A stretch of DNA of 64,000 nt, taken from the NCBI RefSeq assembly GCF_024207115.1, contig NZ_CP100128.1:1488001-1552000 (forward strand). Reading direction: 5' to 3'. The notes below the pieces were generated by a model, which searched no databases, was not told the origin of the DNA, and worked only from the letters and a program-made list of their open reading frames with translations. Shown here in pieces: positions 32,368-44,155 of the stretch (position 1 is its first letter; each line of letters starts with the position of its first letter). Made by a program: the position numbers and the translations under genes. Source of the stretch: Chromobacterium sp. IIBBL 290-4. Lineage in GTDB: Bacteria > Pseudomonadota > Gammaproteobacteria > Burkholderiales > Chromobacteriaceae.

Positions 32368-35067
32368 ATGCTGCACGATCAAGACAAGGACTTGCCGCTG
32401 CGGGCCGATCTGGCCTGTCTGGACCGGCTGCTCTCTGAAGTAGTGAACGAACAGGAAGGCCCGGTGGTGTCAGGCGCGGTGCAGGCCATCGCCTCGCGCC
32501 GCGGCGACGAACGCAGCCATCCGCTGCCGCAGCTGGCGCCGGAAGCGGCCGCCTCGCTGCTGCGCGCCTGCGGCCTCTACGCCCAGCTGTTCAACATCGC
32601 CGAAGACCTGCACCACAACCGCCGCCGCCGCGCCCACCAGCAGGCCGGCTCCGCGCCGCAGCAGGGCAGCGTCGCCCGGGCGCTGGCCAAGCTGCGCCAG
32701 GACGGCGTCAGCTTCCATTCGCTGCACCAGTTGCTCAGCCACGCCAAGGTCGGCGCCATCCTCACCGCCCATCCCACCGAGGTGCAGCGCCAGAGCGTGC
32801 TGGACAGCCACCGCGCGGTGCGCCGCTTTCTGTCGCAGCTGCACGCGCCGGACCTGACGCTGGAAGAGCGGGAAGAGCTGGAGGCCAAGCTCAAGCGGGT
32901 GATCCTGGCCTTGTGGCAGACCTCGGAAATCCGCCATTTCAAGATGACGGTGCGCGACGAGATCACCAACGGCGTCGCCTACCATCCGCTGGCCTTCTTT
33001 GAAGCGCTGCCGGCGCTGTATCAGCGGCTGGAGCGCGAGATCGGCCTGCTGTGGGAGGAGGCGCCCAATCTGCCGTCCTTCGTCCGCGTCGGCAGCTGGA
33101 TAGGCGGCGACCGCGACGGCAACCCCAATGTCGACGCTAGCTTGCTGCGCCAGGCCATCACCCGCCAGGCGCAACAGGCCTTCGAATACTATCTGCAGGA
33201 ATTGAAAAGCCTGTACCGCGAATTGTCGATGTCGTCGCGGCTGGTCGTCGCCAGCGAAGCGGTGCTGGCGCTGGCCGAAAACTCTCCGGACACGGCGGTC
33301 AGCCGCGGCGAAGAGCCCTATCGCCGCGCCTTGGCGACGATGCAGGGCAAGCTGCGCGCCAGCGCTCATCAGCGCGGCGTGGAGCTGGCCTGCCGCTGGG
33401 ATATCCGCGAGCCTTACGCCGATCATCGCGGCCTGATCCGCGACTTGGCCGCGCTGTCCGCCTCGCTGCGCGCCCACGGCAGCGCCCTGCTGGCCGAGGG
33501 CCGGCTGGCGCGGCTGATCCGCAGCGTGGATGTGTTCGGCTTCTTCCTGATGCCGCTGGACCTGCGCCAGCACGCCGCCATTCACGGAAGCGTGGTGGCC
33601 GAATTGTTCAGCGCCGCCGGTCTGGAGGAATACCAGGCCTTGGACGAAGCCGCGCGGGTGCGGGCGCTGACCCGCGAGCTGGCCACGCCGCGGCTGCTGT
33701 TCTCGCCCTATCTGCGTTATGGCGAGCAAACCGAGAAAGAACTGGCCATCTTCCGCGAAGCGGCGGCGATCCAGCGCGAGTTCGGCGTCGAAGCCATCGG
33801 CCAGTGCATCATTTCCAACTGCGCCAGCGTCAGCGACATCCTGGCCCTGGCCCTGCTGTGCAAGGAAGCCGGCCTGATCCGGCTGGAGAACGGCTCGCCG
33901 CGCGCCAGCGTCAATCTGGTGCCGCTGTTTGAAACCATCGCCGACCTGGAAAACAGCGAGACGGTGATGCGCGCCTTGTTCGCCCTGCCCTGGTACAAGC
34001 AGTTGCTCGACAGCCGCGAGCGGGTGCAGGAAGTGATGCTGGGCTATTCCGACAGCAATAAGGACGGCGGCTATCTGACCAGCCAGTGGCAGCTCTACCA
34101 GGCGGAAACGCGGCTGGTGAAGGTGTTCGCCGAAGCTGGCGCGCGGCTGCAGCTGTTCCACGGCCGCGGCGGCTCGGTCGGACGCGGCGGCGGCCCGTCC
34201 TACGAGGCCATCGTCGCCCAGCCGGCCGGCAGCGTGGCCGGCCGCATCCGCATCACCGAGCAGGGCGAGGTGATCACCGCCAAATATTCCGACCCGGCCA
34301 TCGCCGGCCGCAATCTGGAAGCCTTGGTGGCGGCGACGCTGGAGGCCAGCCTGGGCCACATCCCCGGCGGCGAGATCGACGCCGAGCTGTTCGACGAGCT
34401 GTCGGCCACCGCCTTCACTGCCTATCGCGCGCTGGTGGAAACGCCGGGCTTCATGCAGTACTTCCTGGAGGCGACGCCGGTCACCGCCATCGCCCGGCTC
34501 AATATTGGCAGCCGGCCGGCCTCGCGCAAAAGCCTGTCGTCCATCGGCGACTTGCGCGCGATACCGTGGGTATTCTCCTGGTCGCAATCGCGCTTGATGC
34601 TGCCAGGCTGGTTCGGCGTCGGCTCGGCGGTGGCCGCCTATGTGCAGCGGCATGGCGACGCCGGCCTGGCCAAGCTGCAGCATCTCTACCGCCACTCGCC
34701 GTTCTTCCAGGTGATGCTGTCCAATATGGAGCAGGTGCTGGCCAAGGCCGATCTGGGCATCGCCCGCCGCTTCTCCCATCTGGTGGCGGATGGAGAATTG
34801 GCGGAACGGCTGTTCGGCGCCATCGAGGCCGAATGGCGCAAAACCCACGACGCCTTCTTCGCCATCTCCGGCCAAACCGAATTGCTGGAAACCAACCCGA
34901 CGCTGCGCCGCAGCCTGGAGTCGCGCCTGCCCTTCCTGGACGCGCTGGGCCTGCTGCAGGCGGATTTGCTGGCCAGACTGCGCGAGGAGCCGGATGACGA
35001 GGACACGCTGTACGCCATCCACCTGACCATCAATGGCACCTCGGCCGGCCTGCGCAACACCGGCTAG
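32368..35067 (+). CDS. ppc: Phosphoenolpyruvate carboxylase
   Basis: 899-residue anaplerotic enzyme making oxaloacetate from phosphoenolpyruvate and bicarbonate. The catalytic His is His135 in LTAHPTEVQRQS, the second signature is VMLGYSDSNKDGGY, the glycine-rich active-site loop is FHGRGGSVGRGGGP, and the C-terminus ends NGTSAGLRNTG, the conserved end of the family. Length is normal (E. coli about 883). Expressed alone; the promoter region carries the palindrome shared with gap. Confidence 0.97.
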   Translation: MLHDQDKDLPLRADLACLDRLLSEVVNEQEGPVVSGAVQAIASRRGDERSHPLPQLAPEAAASLLRACGLYAQLFNIAEDLHHNRRRRAHQQAGSAPQQGSVARALAKLRQDGVSFHSLHQLLSHAKVGAILTAHPTEVQRQSVLDSHRAVRRFLSQLHAPDLTLEEREELEAKLKRVILALWQTSEIRHFKMTVRDEITNGVAYHPLAFFEALPALYQRLEREIGLLWEEAPNLPSFVRVGSWIGGDRDGNPNVDASLLRQAITRQAQQAFEYYLQELKSLYRELSMSSRLVVASEAVLALAENSPDTAVSRGEEPYRRALATMQGKLRASAHQRGVELACRWDIREPYADHRGLIRDLAALSASLRAHGSALLAEGRLARLIRSVDVFGFFLMPLDLRQHAAIHGSVVAELFSAAGLEEYQALDEAARVRALTRELATPRLLFSPYLRYGEQTEKELAIFREAAAIQREFGVEAIGQCIISNCASVSDILALALLCKEAGLIRLENGSPRASVNLVPLFETIADLENSETVMRALFALPWYKQLLDSRERVQEVMLGYSDSNKDGGYLTSQWQLYQAETRLVKVFAEAGARLQLFHGRGGSVGRGGGPSYEAIVAQPAGSVAGRIRITEQGEVITAKYSDPAIAGRNLEALVAATLEASLGHIPGGEIDAELFDELSATAFTAYRALVETPGFMQYFLEATPVTAIARLNIGSRPASRKSLSSIGDLRAIPWVFSWSQSRLMLPGWFGVGSAVAAYVQRHGDAGLAKLQHLYRHSPFFQVMLSNMEQVLAKADLGIARRFSHLVADGELAERLFGAIEAEWRKTHDAFFAISGQTELLETNPTLRRSLESRLPFLDALGLLQADLLARLREEPDDEDTLYAIHLTINGTSAGLRNTG

Positions 35068-35070
35068 GCG

Positions 35071-35104
35071 AAAAAAAGCGCGGTCCGGTCGCCCGGCGCC
35101 GCGC
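35071..35104 (-). terminator. Intrinsic terminator of the M28 peptidase gene
   Basis: On the minus strand GCGCGG ... CCGCGC with an inner CCGG/CCGG pairing, followed by seven T residues. It begins 4 bases past the ppc stop and serves the gene coming from the right. Confidence 0.88.
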
Positions 35105-35147
35105 GAGACTACCGCCGCGGCCTGGCTAGCCGCGACGGCGGGCACGC

Positions 35148-36398
35148 TTAACGCAACGCTTTGGCCGGGCCGTCGCTGCCCAATTCCACCGCATAGGCCA
35201 AGGCCAGTTGCGAGAACTTCAACGCATGCTTGGCCTGGCTGTCGGAATTGGCCAAGGTATCGTTGCGGCTGTGGATGTAAGGATTGGAGTTGTTGAAGCT
35301 GGACTCGAACGGGAACGAGGCCGCATACCCCTGCGCCGTCCACGAAGCGTGGTCGGAGCAGGCATAGCCGCACTGGCTGTAGCCGACCTTCAAGCTGGGC
35401 AGATAGGCCTTGGCCAGATTGGCCAGGAAGGTGTTCTGCGCGGCGTTGGTGTAGTCGGTGAACAGGAAGATGTCCTGCGCGTCGCCCTGGTAGTTGGTCA
35501 TATCCAGCTGCAGCGCGCCCACCACATTGGCCTGCTGCTGCTTGAAGCGCTTGGCGATGTCGGCCGAGCCGCGCAGGCCCACCTCTTCCGCCGCATAGGC
35601 CATGAACTTGATGGTGCGCCGCGGCTGGTAATTGCTGGCCAGCAGCACGCGCACCACCTCGGTCAGGCTGGCTACGCCGGAAGCGTCGTCGTCCGCGCCC
35701 GGCGCGCGGCTGCTTTCGCCGGTGCCGCTGCCGATGGTGGAGTCCAGATGGCCGCCCAGCACGATGGTTTCGGCCGAGTTGTCGGTGCCCTTGATGGTCA
35801 GGATCACCGACTTTTGCGGCCAACTGGCATGGGCGAACTGTTCGACGGTCACATCGGTCCGGCTGCCGGCCAGTTGTTTCCACTGCGCGGCGATCCAGTT
35901 GGACGCGTTGACGCCATGGCTGGTGGTATAGAAACGGTTCTGGTAATTGGACAGCGACTGGATGGTGCCGAGGATATTGCTGTCCTGCAATTGCGGCAGC
36001 AGCTTGTTCACCGCGGCCTGGTTGTCGATGGCGTAGCTGGGCGCCAATGCCTTGGCCAACGGCGCGGCCGCGCCGTTCAAGGCGGCGCGCGCCTCCTGCT
36101 GGTTGCCATGGACGATGTAGCCGCCGCAGTGGCGCAGATTTTCATGGATGGCGTCGGACAGCTTGGGCAGCAAGGCTTCATCCACTTGGACCACATGGAC
36201 GGTTTCGCCGGCCGCGCCCTTGGCCAGGCGGCCATCGGCGGCCAGTTGTCGGCTCTGCTGGCTTTTCACGCCGGCATCCAGTTTGCGCAGTTGCTGGTAG
36301 GCCTGATCGCCGATGGATATCCACACCGGCTGTCCCGCCTGCGCGCCGCCGGCGAGGGCAAACAGCGCCAGCGCGGCGGTTTGACGCATTTTCAACAT
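35148..36398 (-). CDS. Secreted M28-family zinc aminopeptidase
   Basis: 416 residues with a signal peptide (MLKMRQTAALALFALAGGAQA). Zinc ligands fit the Vibrio leucyl-aminopeptidase pattern: GGHLDS (His, Asp), the bridging Asp in GADDDASGV, the Glu pair in AAEEVGLRGS, Asp in QLDMTNYQG, and His in YIHSRNDT. Residues 22-140 form an N-terminal propeptide-like region. The start at 36398 follows AGGAGTG. It lies 94 bases downstream of the M4 peptidase gene on the same strand, so the two may act together: an endopeptidase followed by trimming of N-terminal residues. Confidence 0.9.
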   Translation of the reverse strand: MLKMRQTAALALFALAGGAQAGQPVWISIGDQAYQQLRKLDAGVKSQQSRQLAADGRLAKGAAGETVHVVQVDEALLPKLSDAIHENLRHCGGYIVHGNQQEARAALNGAAAPLAKALAPSYAIDNQAAVNKLLPQLQDSNILGTIQSLSNYQNRFYTTSHGVNASNWIAAQWKQLAGSRTDVTVEQFAHASWPQKSVILTIKGTDNSAETIVLGGHLDSTIGSGTGESSRAPGADDDASGVASLTEVVRVLLASNYQPRRTIKFMAYAAEEVGLRGSADIAKRFKQQQANVVGALQLDMTNYQGDAQDIFLFTDYTNAAQNTFLANLAKAYLPSLKVGYSQCGYACSDHASWTAQGYAASFPFESSFNNSNPYIHSRNDTLANSDSQAKHALKFSQLALAYAVELGSDGPAKALR

Positions 36399-36492
36399 GG
36401 GAACACTCCTGAGCTGAGCGAAGTCCGCCGCCTCGCGGCGGCGGCAGAGAGATGGGGCAGGGCCGGCGAGGCCGCGCCCCTTCACGCTGGCA

Positions 36493-38598
<2,106 letters not shown>

Positions 38599-39240
38599 TC
38601 ACGGAGCCAGCCTGGACTTCCGCCATGAGCCATCCGGCTGCAACAGATACAGCACTCTGTCATGCAATCGGCTAGGCCTGCCTTGCCAGAATTCGATCCG
38701 GTCTGGCGCCACGGCGAAACCACCCCAATGCGGCGGACGCGGCACATTGATCGGATGGCGGGCGCCAAACATCGCCGCGCGGGTCACCAGCACCGCCTTG
38801 GAGGAGATTTCACTGCTCTGCTCGCTGGCCCAGGCGCCCAGCCGACTGGTATACGGGCGGCTGGCGAAATAGGCGTCGGACACATCCGGCGCCACGCGCA
38901 CGGCCTTGCCTTCCACCCGTACTTGCCGCTCCAGCTCCGGCCAGAAAAAGGTCAAGGCGACAAAGGGATTCGCCTCCAACGCTTGGCCCTTGCGGCTTTG
39001 ATAATTGGTGTAGAACAGCAACTGTCCCGCTTCCACGCCTTTGAGCAAGACGATGCGGGAGGCAGGCCGGCCATCTTCGCCAACCGAGGCCAGATTCATC
39101 GCGGTGGGTTCATGCACCTGCGCGGCGATCGCTTCGTTCAGCCAGATTTCAAACTGCGACACGGCGTCCGGCAAACACTCTTCCGGAGACAATTCCTTCT
39201 TGGAGTACTCAAGACGGATATCGGCAAGATTCAATGACAT
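38599..39240 (-). CDS. pdxH: Pyridoxine/pyridoxamine 5'-phosphate oxidase
   Basis: 213-residue FMN enzyme that makes pyridoxal 5'-phosphate. Landmarks: [51 protein letters not shown], the Arg-rich [15 protein letters not shown] and the C-terminal Arg-Leu-Ala-Pro. The usual WRIDRLAP end is WRKSRLAP here. The start is supported by AGGAGGAGTC. It is a single gene on the minus strand; no other pdx gene is near. Confidence 0.95.
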   Translation of the reverse strand: MSLNLADIRLEYSKKELSPEECLPDAVSQFEIWLNEAIAAQVHEPTAMNLASVGEDGRPASRIVLLKGVEAGQLLFYTNYQSRKGQALEANPFVALTFFWPELERQVRVEGKAVRVAPDVSDAYFASRPYTSRLGAWASEQSSEISSKAVLVTRAAMFGARHPINVPRPPHWGGFAVAPDRIEFWQGRPSRLHDRVLYLLQPDGSWRKSRLAP

Positions 39241-39420
39241 GACTCCTCCTAAACCAGCATCTTATTCTATTAGCGCCGGCGGCGAAAACGCCGGTGCCGC
39301 CGTGGTTCGCCCCAGATCAAGACCTATCCATAGGCGAGCGGATCGACGCGGGCGCAACCCATTATGACAAAGAGTTCAAATGAAGAATATTTGAATTGCC
39401 AATTATTTCATCGCTCAAAT

Positions 39421-40296
39421 TCAACTCTCTCTGCCGTCCTCCCCCAGCAGCAACATCCGCATCGCATCCAGCGCGGGCTGGCGCCGATGGCTGCGATGGA
39501 TCAACATGGTTTGCGCGTAACGCAATGACTCGGGCAGCGAATGCACCGACACCTGGCCTGCCGTCTGCGGCATCGACGCCAGCAAGCTCCGCGGCAGCAG
39601 CGCCACCCCCATGCCGCAGGCGACGCAACCCAGCATGGCATGGTAGGAAAACAGTTCGATGACCCGCCGCGCTTGCAAACCTTGTTCCCGCAGCCATTGC
39701 TCCAGGCGCTGGCGATAGGCGCAGCCGCTGCCGAAGGTCAGCAAGGTGGCGTCGGCCAGCATGGCCGGCGTCACCTCCCGCAAACCGGCGGCGGCCACCA
39801 GCACAATCTCCTCCTCGTACACCTGGCATTGCGCCAGCCGGGCATCGTCTACGCTGCCGCTGACCAGCGCCGCGTCCAGCGCGCCATCCAATACCGCCTG
39901 GGTGAGATCGGCCGTCACGCCGGTTTTCAACTCCAGCTGCACAGCGGGAAAGCGGCTGTGATACTCGGCTAGCGCCGGCGCCAGACGGACAGCGGCCGTG
40001 CTTTCCATCGCCCCCAAGCGCAAACGGCCTCGCGGCGTGCTATCCGCCAGCGCCTGCCGCGCTTCTTCCTCCAGCGACAGCATTTTCTCCGCATAGTCAT
40101 TGAGCACGCTGGCGGCATCGGTGGCGATCATGCGCTTGCCTTCGCGCAGGAATAAGGCCACGCCCAGCTTTTCTTCCAATTGCTTGAGCCGGGTGGTGAC
40201 ATTGGATTGCACCCGATTCAGCCGCTGCGCGGCGCGCGTCACGCCGCCTTCGTGCAGCACGGCTTGGAAAATTCGCAGCTCGTCCAGTTCCATCAT
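39421..40296 (-). CDS. LysR-family regulator
   Basis: 291 residues. The N-terminal winged helix (ELRIFQAVLHEGGVTRAAQRLNRVQSNVTTRLKQLE) and a periplasmic-binding-protein-like effector domain are clear. Two Met codons occur at the start (40296 and 40293). It is divergent from an EamA-family exporter gene with only about 90 AT-rich bases between, the usual layout of a LysR protein and its target, so it probably controls that exporter in response to its substrate. Confidence 0.9.
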   Translation of the reverse strand: MMELDELRIFQAVLHEGGVTRAAQRLNRVQSNVTTRLKQLEEKLGVALFLREGKRMIATDAASVLNDYAEKMLSLEEEARQALADSTPRGRLRLGAMESTAAVRLAPALAEYHSRFPAVQLELKTGVTADLTQAVLDGALDAALVSGSVDDARLAQCQVYEEEIVLVAAAGLREVTPAMLADATLLTFGSGCAYRQRLEQWLREQGLQARRVIELFSYHAMLGCVACGMGVALLPRSLLASMPQTAGQVSVHSLPESLRYAQTMLIHRSHRRQPALDAMRMLLLGEDGRES

Positions 40297-40388
40297 TCTT
40301 ATCTAGAGATTATTTCAATCATAATAATTCATTTTTTAAGAATGATAAACGTGTATAGCATGCAAACATAACTCAATGGAGATTGCTA

Positions 40389-41306
40389 ATGTCCACACCC
40401 ACACTGCGCCAGGGCTATCTGGCGGCATTCGGCGCCGTCGCCATCTGGACCGGCTTCAATATCGTTTCCCGCCTCGCCGGCAAAGGCGCGCTGGCCGGAA
40501 CGGACGTGCTGGCGCTGCGCGTCGGCACTGCCGCGCTGATTCTGCTATTCGTTGGCGGGCTGCCCGCGGGTTCGCTGCGCGATGCCAGGATTTGGCTGCT
40601 GACCGTGTTAGGCGGTCTGGGCGTCAGCATCTTCGCCTATTGCGGCTTCAAATACGCGCCGGCGGCCCATGGCGGCCTGCTGCTGCCGGGCTTGCAACCG
40701 TTTTTAGCGGCGGTGTTCGCCTGGCTGTTCACCGGCGAAACCATGCAACGGCATAAGCTTCCGGCTTACGCGCTGATAGCGCTCGGGCTGCTCATCAGCG
40801 CCATTCCCATGTTCGGCGACGGCGGCGGCCATACCCTGCCCGGCGACCTGATGTTGCTGCTGTCCTCGCTGAGCTGGGCCAGCTTCGGCGTGCTGGCGCG
40901 ACGCTGGGGTTTCCAGGCCTGGCCGCTGACGCGCGCCATCACCATCATGGCCGCCTTGCTCTATTTGCCGATCTACATCTTGTTCTTGCCCAAGCATCTG
41001 GCGGACGCCTCTTGGGGCGCGCTGGCGTTTCAAGCCTTGTATCAGGGCGTCGGCGCGGCCATCTGCGCCATGCTGCTGTATCTGCGCGCCAGCGCCATCC
41101 TGGGCACGGTTCGCGTCAGCGCCTTGTTCGCCCTGATTCCCATCCTGGCCGGCTTGCTGGCGGTGCCGATTCTGGGCGAACCCTTGACCGGCTACCTGGC
41201 GGCGGGGCTGGTTTGCGTCAGCCTGGGGGCCTGGCTGGCGGCGCGAGGAAACGCGACAGCGGCGAAACCGGCGCTTCGCGTCAACGCGGCCGCCCAAACA
41301 CACTAA
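40389..41306 (+). CDS. EamA-family (DMT) metabolite exporter
   Basis: 305-residue inner-membrane protein made of two repeats of five hydrophobic helices, each an EamA unit (FGAVAIWTGFNIVSRLAG at the start; LLLSSLSWASFGVLARR in the second half). The start at 40389 follows GGAG; an in-frame TTG at 40383 is less likely. Relatives export amino acids or other small metabolites. It is divergent from a LysR gene that likely regulates it and convergent with the SNF2 helicase gene. Confidence 0.88.
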   Translation: MSTPTLRQGYLAAFGAVAIWTGFNIVSRLAGKGALAGTDVLALRVGTAALILLFVGGLPAGSLRDARIWLLTVLGGLGVSIFAYCGFKYAPAAHGGLLLPGLQPFLAAVFAWLFTGETMQRHKLPAYALIALGLLISAIPMFGDGGGHTLPGDLMLLLSSLSWASFGVLARRWGFQAWPLTRAITIMAALLYLPIYILFLPKHLADASWGALAFQALYQGVGAAICAMLLYLRASAILGTVRVSALFALIPILAGLLAVPILGEPLTGYLAAGLVCVSLGAWLAARGNATAAKPALRVNAAAQTH

Positions 41307-41318
41307 CCTGCTTATCGA

Positions 41319-44048
41319 TCAAATGGCCGTGCCGCGCAACAGCGCCAACAAAGCCTCGCCGTCCAGCCGCGCGCTGGCGTCGCCGCCGGCCAGCAGGCTG
41401 TCGGCCAATGCCCGCTTGTCGCGGTGCAGATCGACGATTTTTTCCTCAATGGTGCCGGCCGCCACCAGCCGGTACACCGTCACCGGCCGCTGCTGGCCCA
41501 TGCGGTAGGCGCGGTCGGAGGCTTGGTCCTCCACCGCCGGGTTCCACCACGGGTCCAGGTGGATCACGTAGTCGGCGGCGGTGAGGTTCAGCCCGGTGCC
41601 GCCAGCCTTCAGGCTAATCAGGAACAGATCGCCGTCGCCGGCCTGGAAGGCGTCCATGCTGGCCTTGCGCTGCTTGGTCTGCGTCGATCCGTCCAGATAA
41701 TGGAAGCGGACGCCCTGCTGCTTCAGATGCTCGGCCACCAGCGCCAGGTGATCGACAAACTGGCTGAACACCAGCGCCTTGTGGCCGTTGTCCAGCAGCT
41801 CCTCGCAGATGTCGGCGAAGGCCGCCAGCTTGCTGGCCGGCAGCGCGCTGTCGGGCTGCACCAGCTTGGGATGGCAACAGAAGCGGCGCAGCCGGGTCAA
41901 CTCGGCCAGCGCCTGCATGGTCTGGCCGCCGGCGGCCGGGTCGGCCTCGGCCACTCGCGCCAGCGCTTCCTGCCGCATCGCCTCATAGACATGGCGTTCC
42001 TGCTCGGACAATTCGATCAAGCGCGTGGTCTCGGTTTTGGGCGGCAGCTCGGTCAGCACCTCGCGCTTGGTTCGCCGCAACAGATAAGGCTGGATCAGCG
42101 CCTTCAACTGCGCGCGCGCGGTTTCGTCGCCATCGGCGATCGGCTGGGCGTAGCGCTGTTCGAACTGCGCCAGATTGCCCAGCAGACCCGGCGCGATGAA
42201 GCGGAACAAGCTCCACAGCTCGCCCAGATGGTTTTCCACCGGCGTGCCGCTGGCGGCCAGGCGGAAATCGGCGCGCAGGCTTTGCGCCACCTGGGCGCGC
42301 TGGCTCTGCGGGTTCTTGATCGCCTGCGCCTCGTCCAGCACCACGGACGCCCAATGCACCTCGCCAAAAGCATCGGCCTCGCGCTGCAGCAGGCCGTAGC
42401 TGACGATCACCAAGTCTCCCGGTCCGACATCATCCAAGCGGCGCTGCTGGTGATAGGCGCGCAGGCGCAGGCTGGGCGCGAAGCGAGCGGCCTCGGCCAG
42501 CCAGTTCAGCGCCACCGAGGTCGGCGCCACCGCCAGCTGCGGGCCCAGGTGGGCTCGGGTCAGCAGCAGCGACAGCGTCTGCACCGTCTTGCCCAGGCCC
42601 ATGTCGTCGGCCAGGCAGGCGCCGACGCCCCAATGCGCCAGCCGCGCCATCCAGGCGTAGCCTTGCTGCTGATACGGACGCAAGGTGGCGTGAAGATTGG
42701 GCGGCACTTGCGGCTCGAAGGCCGTCGCCTCGCGCCAGCGCGCCGCTTGCTGTTGCCAGCCTGCGTCGCCGTCGAATTGCCCCACCTCCTCGCCCAGCGC
42801 CTGCAAGCGCGGGCCAGCCAAGGGGCTGATCGCCAGCCCGTCCGGTCCGGCGTGGTCCACCATGCGGGCCAACTCGCCCAGCCGCTGCTGCAGGCTGCCG
42901 GACAAAGCCAGCCAGTCGCCGTCGGACAGCTGCAGATACTTGCCCTTCTGGTTGGCCAGCGCGGCCAGCAGATGGCGCAGGGTCAGGATGCGGCCGTCGT
43001 CTAGCTCCAGCTCGCCCTCGGCCTGCAGCCAGCCGCCGCGCCGCTTCACCTTCAGCCGCAATTGCGGCATGCCCTCGGCGGCGGCCAGGCGGATTTTGTC
43101 GCCCTGCGGCCACAGGCAGACCACGCTATCCTCGCCCGCCGCCTGCAATTGCGACAACAAGGACAGCGCCGAATGCTGATCGGCGAACAGCCAGCCGTCG
43201 CCGTCGCGCTGGCCGCGCCCTATCGCCGGGCAGGCTTCGCGCAAGGCGCGCAGACGGCGCGCCTCTTCCGCAAGATCGCGGGCGAACTGGCGGTATTCGC
43301 CATCGACATCCAGCACCAGTCCAGCCGCGCCGCGCCCCGGCGCGCTCCAGGCGGCAGCCGGGTGCGGCTTGACCTTGAGCTGCAGCCGCAAGCCTTCCGG
43401 CTGGCGGGTCAGCAGAGCGTACAGCGTGGCATCGGCCGGCTCGCTGGCCTGCTCCGGATCGAATTGCGGGCTGGCATCCACCAAGGGCAAGCCCGGCGCG
43501 ACATCGCGTATCGCCTCCAGCACCCGCTGCCTGGCTTGCCAGGGCACAGCCAGGCCATTGCCCACCAGGTCGGCCAGCGCCTTCAACTCATCGGTCAGTT
43601 GGAAAACCAATACCCGTTCCGGCTGCGGCCGCTGCCACAGCAAGCCGCCGCAGCTGGCCAGCCCCTCCGGCAGCAGCTTCAGCCGCAACTCCGCGCCGAC
43701 ACGCTCCATCTCCAACGCCGGCGCGCCCGCCTCCACCCGAATCCGCCGCGCCGGCGCGTCCGCGTCAAACAACAACGGATGGCCGATCAAGACCGGCAGC
43801 AAGGGCATGGCGTCGATCAGGCCCGCGTCGCCATCGTTTTGCTCCAGCAAGGCGAGCAGGCGACGCAACACCGGCAAGTCGTGTTCGGCCACCGCCGCCC
43901 GTTCCTCATTCAATAGAGAGGTCAAGGAACAGGCGCGGCCGCGCCCCCAGCCTTCGGGGCCGGCGGATTGCAGCAAGGGCCGCAGCTGGGCGCCGGAGCC
44001 GGCGAGTTTGAGCCGCCAGACCAGGCGGGAAGAAGCTTGGGTATTCAT
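41319..44048 (-). CDS. SNF2-family helicase-like ATPase
   Basis: 909 residues. The C-terminal half is a complete SNF2 motor: LRPYQQQGYAWM, Walker A ADDMGLGKTVQ, VLDEAQAIKN (DEAH-like DEAQ), ASGTPVENHLGELWS, LRRTKREV, then FSQFVDHLAL, LISLKAGGTGLNLT and the arginine-finger segment ASDRAYRMGQ. The first 450 residues show no motif I recognise; no SWIM zinc finger, common in bacterial SNF2 proteins, is visible. It probably remodels protein-DNA or RNA polymerase complexes. It is not beside defence genes. Confidence 0.9.
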   Translation of the reverse strand: MNTQASSRLVWRLKLAGSGAQLRPLLQSAGPEGWGRGRACSLTSLLNEERAAVAEHDLPVLRRLLALLEQNDGDAGLIDAMPLLPVLIGHPLLFDADAPARRIRVEAGAPALEMERVGAELRLKLLPEGLASCGGLLWQRPQPERVLVFQLTDELKALADLVGNGLAVPWQARQRVLEAIRDVAPGLPLVDASPQFDPEQASEPADATLYALLTRQPEGLRLQLKVKPHPAAAWSAPGRGAAGLVLDVDGEYRQFARDLAEEARRLRALREACPAIGRGQRDGDGWLFADQHSALSLLSQLQAAGEDSVVCLWPQGDKIRLAAAEGMPQLRLKVKRRGGWLQAEGELELDDGRILTLRHLLAALANQKGKYLQLSDGDWLALSGSLQQRLGELARMVDHAGPDGLAISPLAGPRLQALGEEVGQFDGDAGWQQQAARWREATAFEPQVPPNLHATLRPYQQQGYAWMARLAHWGVGACLADDMGLGKTVQTLSLLLTRAHLGPQLAVAPTSVALNWLAEAARFAPSLRLRAYHQQRRLDDVGPGDLVIVSYGLLQREADAFGEVHWASVVLDEAQAIKNPQSQRAQVAQSLRADFRLAASGTPVENHLGELWSLFRFIAPGLLGNLAQFEQRYAQPIADGDETARAQLKALIQPYLLRRTKREVLTELPPKTETTRLIELSEQERHVYEAMRQEALARVAEADPAAGGQTMQALAELTRLRRFCCHPKLVQPDSALPASKLAAFADICEELLDNGHKALVFSQFVDHLALVAEHLKQQGVRFHYLDGSTQTKQRKASMDAFQAGDGDLFLISLKAGGTGLNLTAADYVIHLDPWWNPAVEDQASDRAYRMGQQRPVTVYRLVAAGTIEEKIVDLHRDKRALADSLLAGGDASARLDGEALLALLRGTAI

Positions 44049-44155
44049 GGCGGCTGATACTGCCGCAAGCGGGCCGCCATGACCAGAGGCAAGATGCGCG
44101 GCGCGGCGATGGCGTATCTTGATATAGGAATCTCGATCAGAATCGGAGGATGCCC

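Noticed and set aside
32470..35883. Minus-strand open frame of 1137 codons
   Set aside because: Antisense to ppc and part of the M28 gene; no domain, ribosome site or signal sequence, and the composition is shadow-like.
41319..44048. SNF2 protein as part of a phage-defence system
   Set aside because: Its neighbours are a metabolite exporter and a MgtC-like protein; no nuclease, methylase or other defence gene is near.
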